Origin: Myxococcus eversor | GTDB taxonomy: Bacteria; Myxococcota; Myxococcia; Myxococcales; Myxococcaceae | Direction of reading: 5' to 3' | Assembly (NCBI RefSeq): GCF_010894455.1 | Contig: NZ_JAAIXY010000037.1 | Coordinates: 1 to 57,148, forward strand | DNA: 57,148 bases | Part shown: positions 8,328 to 17,336 of the stretch, piece by piece | Numbering within the stretch: the stretch's first letter is position 1 | Layout: each line of letters starts with the position of its first letter | Made by a program: the position numbers and the translations under genes | The notes under the pieces: generated by a model | What the model was told of the DNA's origin: nothing | Seen by the model: the letters and a program-made list of their open reading frames with translations, nothing else | Databases searched by the model: none

Positions 8328-8519
8328 CTAGGGTTCATCGCGGCGAGGCTTGTTGTCGTCCACCGCGTCCCGGACCGCGCGCTTGGCGTCCTCGAGCTTC
8401 TCCTTCGCGTGGCCCTTCGCCGTGTCGACCTTGCCTTCGGCCTCCAGCGAACGGTCGCCCGTCGCGGCGCCCACGGTCTCCTTGATCTTGCCCTTGGCCT
8501 TGTCGATCAACTCACCCAT
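8328..8519 (-). CDS. CsbD family stress-response protein
   Basis: 63 residues, the usual length of CsbD proteins, and the hallmark pattern is complete: GELIDKAKGKIKE, TGDRSLEAEGKVD, then KGHAKEKLEDAKRAVRDAVDD. It is a highly charged, Lys/Glu/Ala-rich helical protein without cysteine or membrane segments. CsbD genes belong to general-stress regulons in several bacteria; the molecular role is unknown. AAAGGAGA upstream of the ATG at 8519 supports this start, and the longer open frame (to 8711) has no family similarity. A GC hairpin at 8594-8618 would lie in the 5' leader if transcription begins upstream of it. Confidence 0.85.
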   Translation of the reverse strand: MGELIDKAKGKIKETVGAATGDRSLEAEGKVDTAKGHAKEKLEDAKRAVRDAVDDNKPRRDEP

Positions 8520-8868
8520 GACGCGTCTCCTTTGGCTGTGAGCTCCTGAGAGCCGTTGTGGTGTGAGTGTGAACACCCCTTCACGAGCGTGCAGGCACGG
8601 GCGAGACGCTCGCCTGCCCTGGAAGCGGCGCAAAGGCGTGTAGGTGCCGGTGTCAGGCGTTCCTCTCTCACCGGGTGGTAATCCCATAATTTTCCTGGAA
8701 TTGCCTGACATGCAGACAGACTGCGGGTAGGGTTCCGAAGCGGTCCTGACGACCAGGCAGACACGCTATCTGGTTGGAATCCTCCTCTCAGGCTGAAACG
8801 GGACGTTGACGCAGGGCGCGCCGGCCCGCACGCTCAGGTCACTGCCACCCCGGAGTCACTGCTTCCCG
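8520..8868. other. Divergent intergenic region between csbD and the MCP-like gene
   Basis: 349 bases without a credible gene. It contains a GC-rich hairpin (8594-8618: GGCA-CG-GGCGAG, loop ACG, CTCGCC-TGCC) in the csbD leader and an AT-richer patch around 8680-8700 (TCCCATAATTTTCC), which is the most promoter-like stretch here. No operator could be identified. Confidence 0.45.
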
Positions 8869-10644
8869 ATGTCTACTCCTCCGCTTCCGACCCCTGGCGC
8901 GCTGTTCTGGCGGATGTACATGTTGCGGTCCCTCATCACGACGGTGGCCTTCTGTCCGGCCCTGTACGTGGACATGCAATTGCTCTCACTGGAGGGACCG
9001 CGCGCGACGCGCATCCTGCTGGGAGTCATCACCCCGCTGGTGCTGGGGTTGTGCGCGGTGGCGCAGCCGGTGCTCGTGCTGCCGTGGCTCTTGAAGCGCG
9101 CCATGGGCTCGCAGGGGAAGCAGCGGGTGGAGCGGTTGATTGGCATCCCCTCCACGCTGGCGTTCGGCGAATCGATGGTGTCGTGGTTCATCGGCGGGGT
9201 GCTCTTCAACGGCGGCGTGGCGCTCCTCTTGGACCGGCCCCTGTCGGTGGTGCCGGTGGGCGTGGCGGTGTCGATGAGCGCGGGCCTGTTCAGCAGCCCG
9301 CTCCTGTACATGCTCTATGAGCAGGTGCTGATGCCCACCGTGCTGGACGCGTACCAGAAGGCGCCCAGCAGCCGGCCCGCGGGCGACGGCTTCGCGCCCC
9401 GACAGTTGTGGCTCCTGCCCGCCACCGTCGTGTCCGCGCTGCTCGTCACGTGTCTGACGAGCATCGTCACGCTGCACCTGCGAATCGAGCGGGAGCTGGG
9501 CGAGCTGGCGACGGACATCGAGTCGCGAGGCCAGGCCTCGTCGGCGGACCGCGTGCGCGCCACGGTGGCGCCGCTGCAGCGGGACTTGGTGCTGCCGGTC
9601 ATCATGTTCGGTGGCTACGCGGCGCTGGGCTCCATCCTCACCGCGGCGTGGGCCGCGCGAAGGCTCGCCAAGGGCTCGCGGGCGGTGGGGGCGTCGCTGG
9701 AGGCGCTGGTGGAGGGCCGCGCCGCGCCGCCGCGCTGGGTGTCCACGGACGAGCTGGGAGACCTGGCCGCGACGACGTGGCAGCTCTACCAGCGGCTCCA
9801 GGAGCTGCCGCGCTCGCTGCGCTCCTCGGCGGGTGACCTGGCCCAGGCTGGCACGCGGCTGTCGGAGGCCAGCAGCCAGCAGAACCAGACGCTGTCGCGC
9901 CAGGCCGCGGCGCTGCATCAGGCGCGCGCCACCGCGCAGGAAATCCAGCAGGCGTCACACGTCGCGGCCTCGCGGGCCACCAGCATCCTCCAGGTCGCCG
10001 AGCGCGCCGCGGCCGTGGGCCGGCTGGGCGAGGAGTCCCTGCTCGGCACGGAGAAGGGGCTCGCCTCCATCCGCGATATCGCGGACGGGCTGCACGAGCA
10101 GATGATGGATTTGGAGCAGCGCGCCCGCGAGGTGGGCCGTGTGTCGGAGGTGGTGAAGGCGCTCGCGGACCAGTCGCACATGCTGGCCATCAACGCCGCC
10201 ATTGAAGCGACGCGCGCGGGCGAGCATGGCAAGGGCTTTGGCGTGGTGGCGCGGCAGATGCGCGAACTGGCGGACCAGTCCGTCCAGGCCACCAACCAGG
10301 TGCGCGGCCTGCTGGAGACGATGGCCTCCGCCGCCACCGAGGCCACGGAGATGACGAACAAGGGCGCCGCGGGCGTGGAGACGGCGCTGACGCCGCTGCG
10401 CAACAGCGGAGAGCGGCTGCGCGAACTGGCCACGCTGTCGCGCGAGTCCGCGTCCGCCGTGCGTCAAATCGCCGAGGCCGTGGCCCAGCAGCACCAGGGC
10501 GTGGACCAGCTCTTCGCCGCCGTGCGCGAGCTGGACGAGCTGACGACGGACACGCTGCGACACCTGGACACCACGCAGCAGGCCGCCGTCGCCGTCACCC
10601 ACGCGACGGGCCAGGTGTCCCAGCTCGCGCAGCGCTACGTCTGA
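8869..10644 (+). CDS. Methyl-accepting chemotaxis-like transducer with six N-terminal membrane helices
   Basis: 591 residues. Six hydrophobic helices lie near 18-38, 48-74, 98-124, 128-155, 182-207 and 243-265, with only short connecting loops, so no sizeable periplasmic sensor domain is present. A HAMP-like segment (about 265-320) leads into a methyl-accepting signalling domain (about 340-580). Its hairpin tip is intact: SEVVKALADQSHMLAINAAIEATRAGE, followed by GFGVVARQMRELADQS. The protein should signal through CheW and CheA, yet no other che gene is adjacent. It ends without a CheR-docking pentapeptide. The ATG at 8869 is chosen over 8806 because the upstream extension lacks a hydrophobic or conserved character. 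Its 3' end overlaps the convergent neighbour by ten bases. Confidence 0.85.
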   Translation: MSTPPLPTPGALFWRMYMLRSLITTVAFCPALYVDMQLLSLEGPRATRILLGVITPLVLGLCAVAQPVLVLPWLLKRAMGSQGKQRVERLIGIPSTLAFGESMVSWFIGGVLFNGGVALLLDRPLSVVPVGVAVSMSAGLFSSPLLYMLYEQVLMPTVLDAYQKAPSSRPAGDGFAPRQLWLLPATVVSALLVTCLTSIVTLHLRIERELGELATDIESRGQASSADRVRATVAPLQRDLVLPVIMFGGYAALGSILTAAWAARRLAKGSRAVGASLEALVEGRAAPPRWVSTDELGDLAATTWQLYQRLQELPRSLRSSAGDLAQAGTRLSEASSQQNQTLSRQAAALHQARATAQEIQQASHVAASRATSILQVAERAAAVGRLGEESLLGTEKGLASIRDIADGLHEQMMDLEQRAREVGRVSEVVKALADQSHMLAINAAIEATRAGEHGKGFGVVARQMRELADQSVQATNQVRGLLETMASAATEATEMTNKGAAGVETALTPLRNSGERLRELATLSRESASAVRQIAEAVAQQHQGVDQLFAAVRELDELTTDTLRHLDTTQQAAVAVTHATGQVSQLAQRYV

Positions 10645-11492
10645 GCCAGCAGCGCTTCTTCCGGTGACACCGGGGGCTCGGGAACGAGCCTCCCTTCCGA
10701 CGACAGCACCGGCGCGCACAGCAGCACCACCAGGTGCCCCGCGAGCACGCCCAGGCGTGACAGTCGCTCGCGAGGCTCCGGGCCACCCTCCTCGAAGCTG
10801 GCCGCGTCCAGGTAGTTCAACTGGACCTCCGCGCGCCCATGGAGCACCCCCACGCGCGCGTCGAGCGTGGCCAGGCGCGAGAGCATCTCCTCCAGGAAGG
10901 CCGTGGCCCGCACCAGCATCGCCGCGCGGTCATCCAGGCCTCGCACGCGCGCCTCCACCGTGTCCGGCGCGGGCGAGGCGGCCCAGGGCGCCGCGGCGTC
11001 GAACAACGACATCCCATCCAACACCACCGGCACCGCGTCCTCCAGGAGCCAGCCCCGCTCCAGCCACTCCAGCACCGGCACCAGCTCCGAAGGCGCCGTC
11101 GCCCCCGCGCCGAAGAGCGGCCACGCGCGCCGCGTCCCACGGGACACGGGCTCCGGAGGCAGCGCCTCCAGCGCGGACAGGGCCTCGGCCGGAAGGACGT
11201 CCTCGCGCCGCGCGTGCTCCCACCGCTCCAACCGCGCCAGCAGTCCGCGCAGCGGCTCCACGACTTGCGCCTTCGCCTTCGCCTGCCGCTCGCCGAGCGA
11301 GGCCATGGTGTCCCGCACCCGCAGCCGGGCGGACTTGAGCGCCCCCAGCGCCACCGCGTGCCGCTCCTTCGCCGCGCGGACCTCCGGTGGGTCCGGAGGC
11401 CCCATCAGGCCCTCATCGAAGGCCCGCTTCACGCCGAGCCCCAGCGCCGTCAGCACCAGGCCACCCACCGCGAACGGGATGAATAAGGGCAT
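10635..11492 (-). CDS. Membrane-anchored hypothetical protein with coiled coil
   Basis: 285 residues. One N-terminal membrane helix (MPLFIPFAVGGLVLTALGLGVK) is followed by a basic linker. Next comes a long Ala/Arg/Glu-rich helical region (about 40-100, AAKERHAVALGALKSARLRVRDTMASLGERQAKAKAQ) that looks like a coiled coil. The rest is helical and mostly soluble, with a second helical bundle around 190-240. The ATG at 11492 has GGAGG about ten bases upstream; an alternative ATG at 11519 would add nine residues. I recognise no family or catalytic motif. It is probably an inner-membrane protein with a cytoplasmic body. Confidence 0.65.
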   Translation of the reverse strand: MPLFIPFAVGGLVLTALGLGVKRAFDEGLMGPPDPPEVRAAKERHAVALGALKSARLRVRDTMASLGERQAKAKAQVVEPLRGLLARLERWEHARREDVLPAEALSALEALPPEPVSRGTRRAWPLFGAGATAPSELVPVLEWLERGWLLEDAVPVVLDGMSLFDAAAPWAASPAPDTVEARVRGLDDRAAMLVRATAFLEEMLSRLATLDARVGVLHGRAEVQLNYLDAASFEEGGPEPRERLSRLGVLAGHLVVLLCAPVLSSEGRLVPEPPVSPEEALLAQT

Positions 11493-11586
11493 GCTCTCGC
11501 GACCTCCAGGAACAGTCATGACAGCTTCGCACCCGCCACGCCGCCGCGCGAGCCGGGCCCGCCGTTCGCACGGAGAGGAGGGAGGC

Positions 11587-13185
11587 TCAGCCAGCGCGCG
11601 CCCGGGGCGCCTGCATTGGCGGGCCCGAGGCATTTCGTGTCGCGTCCTCGAGCGGCGGCACATACGGCCAGCCCGGCAGCGGCCCCTGGCCCGCCTCGCG
11701 GTTGAGGTAGTCCGCGGCGATGTTGGCGCTCTCCATGATGGTGAGCAGCCCGCTGCCTGGATGCGTGCCACCGCCCACCCAGAACAGGCCCTCCACGTCC
11801 GGGCTCTTCACGCGGGGCCGCAGCGGACCCAATTGCAGCCACGTGTGAGAGAGATTGAAGACGGCGCCCCGGAACACGTTGAAGTCGTCCCGCCACGTCT
11901 CCGCGGTGAAGTAGCGCTCTTCACGGATGTGCTCTCGCACGCCCTTCAGGCCCACCTTCGCGAGCATGTCGGGGATGCGCTCGCGCAGCGTGGCCTGAGT
12001 CTTCACCCAGTCCACCGGGCGCGCGGTGTTGGGCGTGGGCACGAGCACGTAGAGCGTGGAGTGTCCCTTCGGCGCGCCGGACGGGTCCGTCACGCACGGG
12101 TTGCACACGTAGAAGGGCGGGTCGTCCACGTCTACTTCACGGTCCTCCAGCGCGTCGCGGTCCGTGCGCCGCGCGGCCTCCGAGAGATAGATGAGGTGGT
12201 GCGGCAAGTCGTCGTAGCGCGTGTCCAGCCCGTAGTACGCCATGAAGGTGCTGCACGAGTACTTCGCCTTCTCCAGCGCCGCGTCCGTCAGCCGCGAGCC
12301 CTCGCGCGCCTCGGCGGGAACCAGCTTCGTCGCCGCGTAGGGCAGGTCCGCGTTCATCACCACCGCGTCCGCGTCCAGCACCTCGCCACCCACCAGCTTC
12401 ACGCCCGCCACGCGCCCCGCCTCCACGCGCACGCGCTCCACCGGCGCGCCCATGCGGAACGTCGCGCCCAAGTCTTGCGCGCAGCGCATCATCCCTCGCG
12501 CCAGTTCGCGGAAGCCGCCGTCCACGTGCCACACGCCGAAGGCCAGCTCCAGGAAGGGAATGACGCTGAACACCGACGAGCACGTCGTCGGGTGCAGGCC
12601 CAGGTACTTCGACGGGTACGCCAGCGCGTACGTCAGCCGGTCGTCATGGAAGAAGGAGTCCAGGTGCCGGTACAGCGTCTGCCACGGCTTGAAGCGCAGC
12701 GTGGGCGCCAGGCGCCAGGGCGCGTAGTAGCCCAGGCTGCCCGCATGCGTGCAGATGAACTTCTCGTACGCGACGCCGTACTTCTCCCGTCCGTCCGAAA
12801 GCCACCGGCGCATCGCCTCCACCTGGGTGGGTCCGAAGCGGGCGAGCTCCGACTCCATGCGCTCCGGGTGACGGCTGGTGTCCAGGTGGGTGCCGTCCCA
12901 GAAGTGCACCCGCGTGTTGACGTCCAGGGGGACCAGCTTCACGTAGTCCGCCAGTCGCCGCCCCGCCCGCTCGAAGATGCGCTCCAGCACCCCGGGGAGC
13001 TGGAGGATGGAAGGACCAGTATCGAGCGAATACTCGCCCTGGGGTCCGAGCGTCAGGCCCTTCATCCGGCCTCCCGGCACCAGGTCCTTCTCCACCACGG
13101 TGACTCGAAAGCCCTGTCCGGCCAGGTTGATGGCGGCGGACAGGCCCCCGGGGCCAGCTCCCACGACGATGACGTGACGCACCAT
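11587..13185 (-). CDS. crtI: CrtI-type phytoene/carotenoid desaturase
   Basis: 532 residues, the normal length for CrtI. The N-terminus is a canonical dinucleotide fold, VIVVGAGPGGLSAAINLA with a downstream VVEKDLVPGGR, for FAD binding. Other CrtI features are LDTGPSILQLPGVLERIF near 55 and, close to the C-terminus, GLFWVGGGTHPGSGLLTIMESA, which closes the FAD site. CrtI introduces double bonds into phytoene to make neurosporene or lycopene. Myxobacteria have a crt cluster plus an unlinked phytoene dehydrogenase (carC in M. xanthus). No other crt genes are here, so this could be that unlinked copy, but I cannot distinguish it. An AGGAG site lies two bases before the ATG (five before a GTG at 13182). 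The neighbour is a divergent histidine kinase. Confidence 0.85.
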   Translation of the reverse strand: MVRHVIVVGAGPGGLSAAINLAGQGFRVTVVEKDLVPGGRMKGLTLGPQGEYSLDTGPSILQLPGVLERIFERAGRRLADYVKLVPLDVNTRVHFWDGTHLDTSRHPERMESELARFGPTQVEAMRRWLSDGREKYGVAYEKFICTHAGSLGYYAPWRLAPTLRFKPWQTLYRHLDSFFHDDRLTYALAYPSKYLGLHPTTCSSVFSVIPFLELAFGVWHVDGGFRELARGMMRCAQDLGATFRMGAPVERVRVEAGRVAGVKLVGGEVLDADAVVMNADLPYAATKLVPAEAREGSRLTDAALEKAKYSCSTFMAYYGLDTRYDDLPHHLIYLSEAARRTDRDALEDREVDVDDPPFYVCNPCVTDPSGAPKGHSTLYVLVPTPNTARPVDWVKTQATLRERIPDMLAKVGLKGVREHIREERYFTAETWRDDFNVFRGAVFNLSHTWLQLGPLRPRVKSPDVEGLFWVGGGTHPGSGLLTIMESANIAADYLNREAGQGPLPGWPYVPPLEDATRNASGPPMQAPRARAG

Positions 13186-13396
13186 GGCTCCTAGAATGCC
13201 CTGAGCGAGCACCCGTTGCAGTGTCCCAGGTACGAACGGGCGGGCGGGCATTGTGTTTCGCCCCCGGGCGTTTCTCCTGGAAGACACGTGGGAGCGGGGA
13301 CGGCTTGAAGGGGGCCGCCGCGCACTCGAAGCTCGCCTCGTCGTCCTCCCGGCCCCTTTCCCGGCAACCTTCCTGCGGTCCTGCCTCCACGCAGCC

Positions 13397-15226
13397 GTGT
13401 CGACACCCCTGCTCACCCACCTGCGCCGCGACGCGGCCGCGTACTGCGCCCTGCTGCTGGGGCTGCTCGTCACCACGGGGGCCACGTCCTACGTCCAGCG
13501 CGGCGTGGACCTGCGGCGCGAGCAGCTCTTCGAGGACGCCGTCGCCGACGGCACCGTGGCCCTCCAACTGCGCATGGACATGTACCAGGCCATGCTGCTG
13601 GGCACGCGCGGCGTCTTCAGCGGCAGCCAGGAGGTGGAGCGCCGGGAGTTCCGCGCGTACACCGAGAGCCTGGAGGTGAGGCAGCGCTTCCCCGGCATCC
13701 AGAGCATCGGCTTCGCGCAGTGGCTTCAGCAAGAAGCGCTCGCGGAGCACGAGGCCCTGATGCGCGCCGAGGGCTTCACCCAGTACCACGTCCAGCCCCG
13801 GCTGGAGCGGCCTCACCATGCCGTCATCGTGATGGTGGAGCCCTTCGACGTGCACAACGCCCGCGCGCTCGGCTTCGACGCGCTGGCGGAGCCCGTGCGG
13901 CACGCGGCCCTCCAGCGCGCGCTGGAGACGGGGCTGCCCGCGGCGACCGGCATGGTGCGGCTGTTGTCGGAGGATGAGGATGAGGACCCGGACCTCCGGA
14001 CGGGCTTCGTGCTCTACGTGCCGCTCTTCGAGAAGCCGGAGCCCACCACGTCCGAGGAGCGCCACGCGCGGCTCCTGGGCTTCGTGTTCGGGGCCTTCCG
14101 CATGAAGGACCTGGTGGAGGGCCTGCGCTTCCCCGGCTTCCAGTCCACCATCGACCTGGCCATCTACGATGGGACGGAAGCCCACGAACATGACCTGCTC
14201 TACAGCTCGCGCGTCGAGCATCCCGCAGTCGAGCACAACACCCCGCTGCGCTCGCAAGTCAGCCTGTCGGTGGCCGGAACGCCGTGGACACTGGTGTTCA
14301 CCACCCGGCCCGCCTTCTTCGAGGGGACGAGCTCCAGCCACCCGACCACCGTGGCGGTCGGCGGGCTGCTGATGTCCCTGCTGCTGTTCCTCGTCACGCG
14401 CGCCCAGGTCAGCGCGAGGGCCTCCGCGGAGCGCGCCAGCGCCGAGCAGCAACGGCTGGCGAGCGAGGCCCAGTCGGCGGTGCGCATCCGCGACGAGTTC
14501 CTCAGCGTCGCCGCGCACGAGCTGCGCACGCCGCTCACGTCCTTGAAGCTCCAGCTCCAGCTCCTCTTCCGGCAGCTCCACCAGAAAGAGCCCCTGGACC
14601 TGGGCCGCCTGGAGCGCGGCGTGGAGACCTGCGAGCGCCAGATGACCCGGCTCACCAAGCTGGTGGACAACCTGCTGGACGTGTCGCGCCTGTCGAGCGG
14701 GAGGATGGAGCTGCAGTTGGAGTCACTGGAGCTGGGAGAGCTGGTGCGCGAGCTGGCGCGCCGCTTCGAGATGGAGGCGCAGACGGTGAACGTGCGCCTG
14801 GAGGTCAACGCGCCCACGCCCATGACGGGCCGGTGGGACCGGCTGCGGTTGGAGCAGGTCATCACCAACCTGCTGTCCAACGCGCTCAAGTATGGACATG
14901 GCGCGCCGGTGGACGTGCACGTGCGGGGCGACGAGCACGAGGCCCGCCTGGAGGTGCGTGACAGGGGCATCGGCATCGCCCCCGAGGACGCGGAGCGCGT
15001 CTTCGACCGCTTCGAGCGCGCGGTGTCCAGCCGTCACTACGGAGGCCTGGGCCTGGGCCTGTTCATCACCCGCCAGCTCGTGGAGGCCCATGGCGGCCAC
15101 ATCTTCCTGGAGAGCCACCCCGGCGCGGGCACCACCTTCATCGTCGTGCTGCCACGCGCGGGGCCTGACGCCGGGGCCGAGAATCCACCCCGGCCGCCGG
15201 AGCCTCCTGGACCGCCGCTGCACTGA
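13397..15226 (+). CDS. CHASE-domain membrane sensor histidine kinase
   Basis: About 609 residues. Membrane helix 1 is near 13-33, an extracytoplasmic CHASE domain near 60-260 (FPGIQSIGFAQWL, VEPFDVHNARALGFD), and helix 2 near 317-338. The cytoplasmic kinase core follows: H-box SVAAHELRTPL with His near 374, N-box NLLSNALKYG, G1 DRGIGI, F-box VFDRFERA, and G2 GGLGLGLFI. All catalytic boxes are intact. CHASE domains bind small extracellular molecules such as cytokinins or peptides; the ligand is unknown. No response regulator is adjacent. The frame is open to 13253, but the extra residues look non-coding, so the GTG at 13397 is the tentative start; no clear ribosome site was found. Confidence 0.85.
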   Translation: MSTPLLTHLRRDAAAYCALLLGLLVTTGATSYVQRGVDLRREQLFEDAVADGTVALQLRMDMYQAMLLGTRGVFSGSQEVERREFRAYTESLEVRQRFPGIQSIGFAQWLQQEALAEHEALMRAEGFTQYHVQPRLERPHHAVIVMVEPFDVHNARALGFDALAEPVRHAALQRALETGLPAATGMVRLLSEDEDEDPDLRTGFVLYVPLFEKPEPTTSEERHARLLGFVFGAFRMKDLVEGLRFPGFQSTIDLAIYDGTEAHEHDLLYSSRVEHPAVEHNTPLRSQVSLSVAGTPWTLVFTTRPAFFEGTSSSHPTTVAVGGLLMSLLLFLVTRAQVSARASAERASAEQQRLASEAQSAVRIRDEFLSVAAHELRTPLTSLKLQLQLLFRQLHQKEPLDLGRLERGVETCERQMTRLTKLVDNLLDVSRLSSGRMELQLESLELGELVRELARRFEMEAQTVNVRLEVNAPTPMTGRWDRLRLEQVITNLLSNALKYGHGAPVDVHVRGDEHEARLEVRDRGIGIAPEDAERVFDRFERAVSSRHYGGLGLGLFITRQLVEAHGGHIFLESHPGAGTTFIVVLPRAGPDAGAENPPRPPEPPGPPLH

Positions 15227-15242
15227 GCACGCCCAGGCGTCA

Positions 15243-16214
15243 TTACCAGGCGTAGTCCTCGGGCGCGGGGCGGTGGCCCGGGAAGATTTCATTCAGCGTG
15301 GCCAGGGTCTTCTCGTCGAGCTTCACGTCGAGCGCACGGAGCGCCGCGTCAAGCTGGCCCGCGGTGCGCGGCCCGATGATGGGCGCGGTGACGGCGGGCT
15401 GATGGAGCAGCCACGCCAGCGAGACGTCACCCGGCTCGTGCCCCAGCTCGGCGGCGAGGTTCTCGTAGCGCTCGATTTTCTCGCGATTCTTCTGGAGGGC
15501 CTCCTGAGCGCGGCCCTCCAGCCGGCGCTTGCCCTCGCGCTCCTTCTTCAGCACGCCGCCGAGCAGGCCGCCCTGGAGCGGAGACCACGGGAGGATTCCC
15601 ACGCCGTAGTGCTGGGCGGCGGGCAGCACCTCCAGCTCCACGGTGCGCGCCATCAGGTTGTAGAGGGACTGCTCGCTGACCAGCCCCATGAAGTCGCGGC
15701 GCGCGGCGGCGGCCTGCGCCTGGGCGATGTGCCAGCCGGCGAAGTTGCTGCTTCCCACATAGAGCACCTTGCCCTGGGCGACGGCGACCTCCATCGCCTG
15801 CCAGATTTCCTCCCACGGCGTGGCACGGTCCACGTGGTGGAACTGGTACAGGTCGATGTAGTCGGTGCGCAGCCGCTTCAAGCTGGCGTCCAGCGCGCGG
15901 CGGATGTTGAGCGCGGACAGCTTGCCCTCGTTGGGCCACTCCCCCATGGGGCCGTAGAGCTTGGTGGCGATGACGGTGCGCTCGCGCCGGCGGCCGCCCT
16001 GCGCGAACCAGTTGCCGATGATCTGCTCGGTGCGGCCCTTGTTCTCGCCCCAACCGTAGACGTTGGCCGTGTCGAAGAAGTTGATTCCGCGCTCCAGCGC
16101 GGAGTCCATGATGGCGTGGGCGTCGGGCTCCTCGGTGGTCCAGCCGAAGTTCATCGTGCCGAGGCACAGCCGGCTGACGGAGAGACCCGAGCGCCCCAGG
16201 TTCGTGTACTTCAT
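15243..16214 (-). CDS. Aldo/keto reductase
   Basis: 323 residues, full family length. The catalytic tetrad is visible: Asp and Tyr in FFDTANVYGWGEN, Lys in VIATKLYG, and His in LYQFHHVD. NADPH-binding features near the C-terminus include LPWSPLQGGLLGG and APIIGPRTAGQLDAAL. It reduces aldehydes or ketones with NADPH; the KYTNLGRSGLSVSRLCLGTMNFG start is typical of the YajO/Tas-like AKR subgroup. GAGGGAG upstream supports the ATG at 16214. It is on the same strand as the LysR gene 147 bases upstream, a common regulator-oxidoreductase neighbourhood. Confidence 0.9.
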   Translation of the reverse strand: MKYTNLGRSGLSVSRLCLGTMNFGWTTEEPDAHAIMDSALERGINFFDTANVYGWGENKGRTEQIIGNWFAQGGRRRERTVIATKLYGPMGEWPNEGKLSALNIRRALDASLKRLRTDYIDLYQFHHVDRATPWEEIWQAMEVAVAQGKVLYVGSSNFAGWHIAQAQAAAARRDFMGLVSEQSLYNLMARTVELEVLPAAQHYGVGILPWSPLQGGLLGGVLKKEREGKRRLEGRAQEALQKNREKIERYENLAAELGHEPGDVSLAWLLHQPAVTAPIIGPRTAGQLDAALRALDVKLDEKTLATLNEIFPGHRPAPEDYAW

Positions 16215-16361
16215 GTCGACTCCCTCGCGGCCGGATGGAAGGACGCTGCGCACTGGGGAACGGCCCGGCCCGCCGCCGTTCGAGCGCGCCACAGTGACGG
16301 CTCGCGCCGCACGAGTCGAGTCCGAACACGGACCGCATCGGAGCGCCGTCGTGTCACGAAC

Positions 16362-17270
16362 TCAGCGCAGCGCCACCGACGTCATCCGCGACACGATGCG
16401 CAGACAGGCCCGCAGGGCGGGGCCCGGGGGCGTGGGGGCCCGGGCAATCACCAGGTCCACGTGCCGGGGAGTGCCCGCGACGGCGCGATAGACGGCGCCC
16501 TCGCGCGAGAAGGTGCGGACCGACTCCGGGAGGATGGCGCACCCGAGCCCGGCCGCCACCAGGCTCACCATGGTGAACCACTCCACCGCCTCCGCGACGA
16601 ACGTGGGCGAGAAGCCCGCCTCCAGGCACATGCCCATCATCGCGTCATGCAGCGACGGAGCCGTGTCCCGCGCGAAGCCGATGAAGGGCTCGTCCGCGAG
16701 TTGCTCCAGCGGCACCCGTGTCTTTCGCGCCAGCCGATGGCCTGACGGCAACACGAGCACGAGCGGCTCCCGGCGCAGCGTGTCGATGAGCACCCCTGGC
16801 GCGATGACGGGCCCCCGCGCGAAGGCCACGTCGAGCTGTCCCAGCCGCACCTCCTCCAGGAGCGTCGCGCTGCCCGCCTCGCGCAGCATCAGGTGCACCT
16901 CCGGGTGCTCGGCTCGCAGGCCGCGCAGGACCTCCGGCACCAGGGCGAACGCGGCGGGGTTGACGAAGCCGACGCGTAGCAACGACTGCTGCTCCCGGGC
17001 GGTGCGCTGGGCGGCCTCCGCCGCGTGGGACAGGTGGACGAGCGCACGCCTCCCCGCTTCCAGGAGCGCCTGTCCCGCCGGGGTCAGCTCGACGCGCCGT
17101 CTGTCCCGCTTCAGCAACTGGCAGCCGAGCTCCTCCTCCAACTTGCGAATCTGCTGGCTGAGGGCGGGCTGTGCCAGGCGCAGTTGCTCCGCGGCCTTGC
17201 GGAAGTGCAGCGTCTCCGCGACCGCGATGAAGCACGTGAGGCGACGGGTATCGAGCGTGGGTGAGATCAC
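16362..17270 (-). CDS. LysR-family transcriptional regulator
   Basis: 302 residues. The N-terminal winged helix-turn-helix (about 5-65) reads LTCFIAVAETLHFRKAAEQLRLAQPALSQQIRKLEEELG, a textbook LysR motif. The effector-binding domain spans about 90-295 (LLRVGFVNPAAFALVPEVL, ELGQLDVAF-type core, AAGLGCAILPESV). LysR proteins usually regulate a divergent target; here a TAP-like hydrolase starts 67 bases away on the other strand, and an aldo/keto reductase lies downstream. The divergent intergenic space is short, but no clear T-N11-A inverted repeat could be singled out. Confidence 0.9.
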   Translation of the reverse strand: MISPTLDTRRLTCFIAVAETLHFRKAAEQLRLAQPALSQQIRKLEEELGCQLLKRDRRRVELTPAGQALLEAGRRALVHLSHAAEAAQRTAREQQSLLRVGFVNPAAFALVPEVLRGLRAEHPEVHLMLREAGSATLLEEVRLGQLDVAFARGPVIAPGVLIDTLRREPLVLVLPSGHRLARKTRVPLEQLADEPFIGFARDTAPSLHDAMMGMCLEAGFSPTFVAEAVEWFTMVSLVAAGLGCAILPESVRTFSREGAVYRAVAGTPRHVDLVIARAPTPPGPALRACLRIVSRMTSVALR

Positions 17271-17336
17271 TTCGCTATCACAGGCCCGGATTTCGGTATT
17301 GGACGCGCGACGGGTCGCTGACTTCTAACGGAGCCC

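Noticed and set aside
12644..14581. 645-residue open frame on the minus strand opposite the CHASE kinase
   Set aside because: It is a shadow. Its sequence is dominated by Arg/His/Leu/Gly repeats with no domain, whereas the plus-strand frame has CHASE and all kinase boxes.
17271..17336. LysR T-N11-A operator between the LysR and hydrolase genes
   Set aside because: Several weak matches exist in this 66-base region, but none forms a convincing inverted repeat, so no site is claimed.
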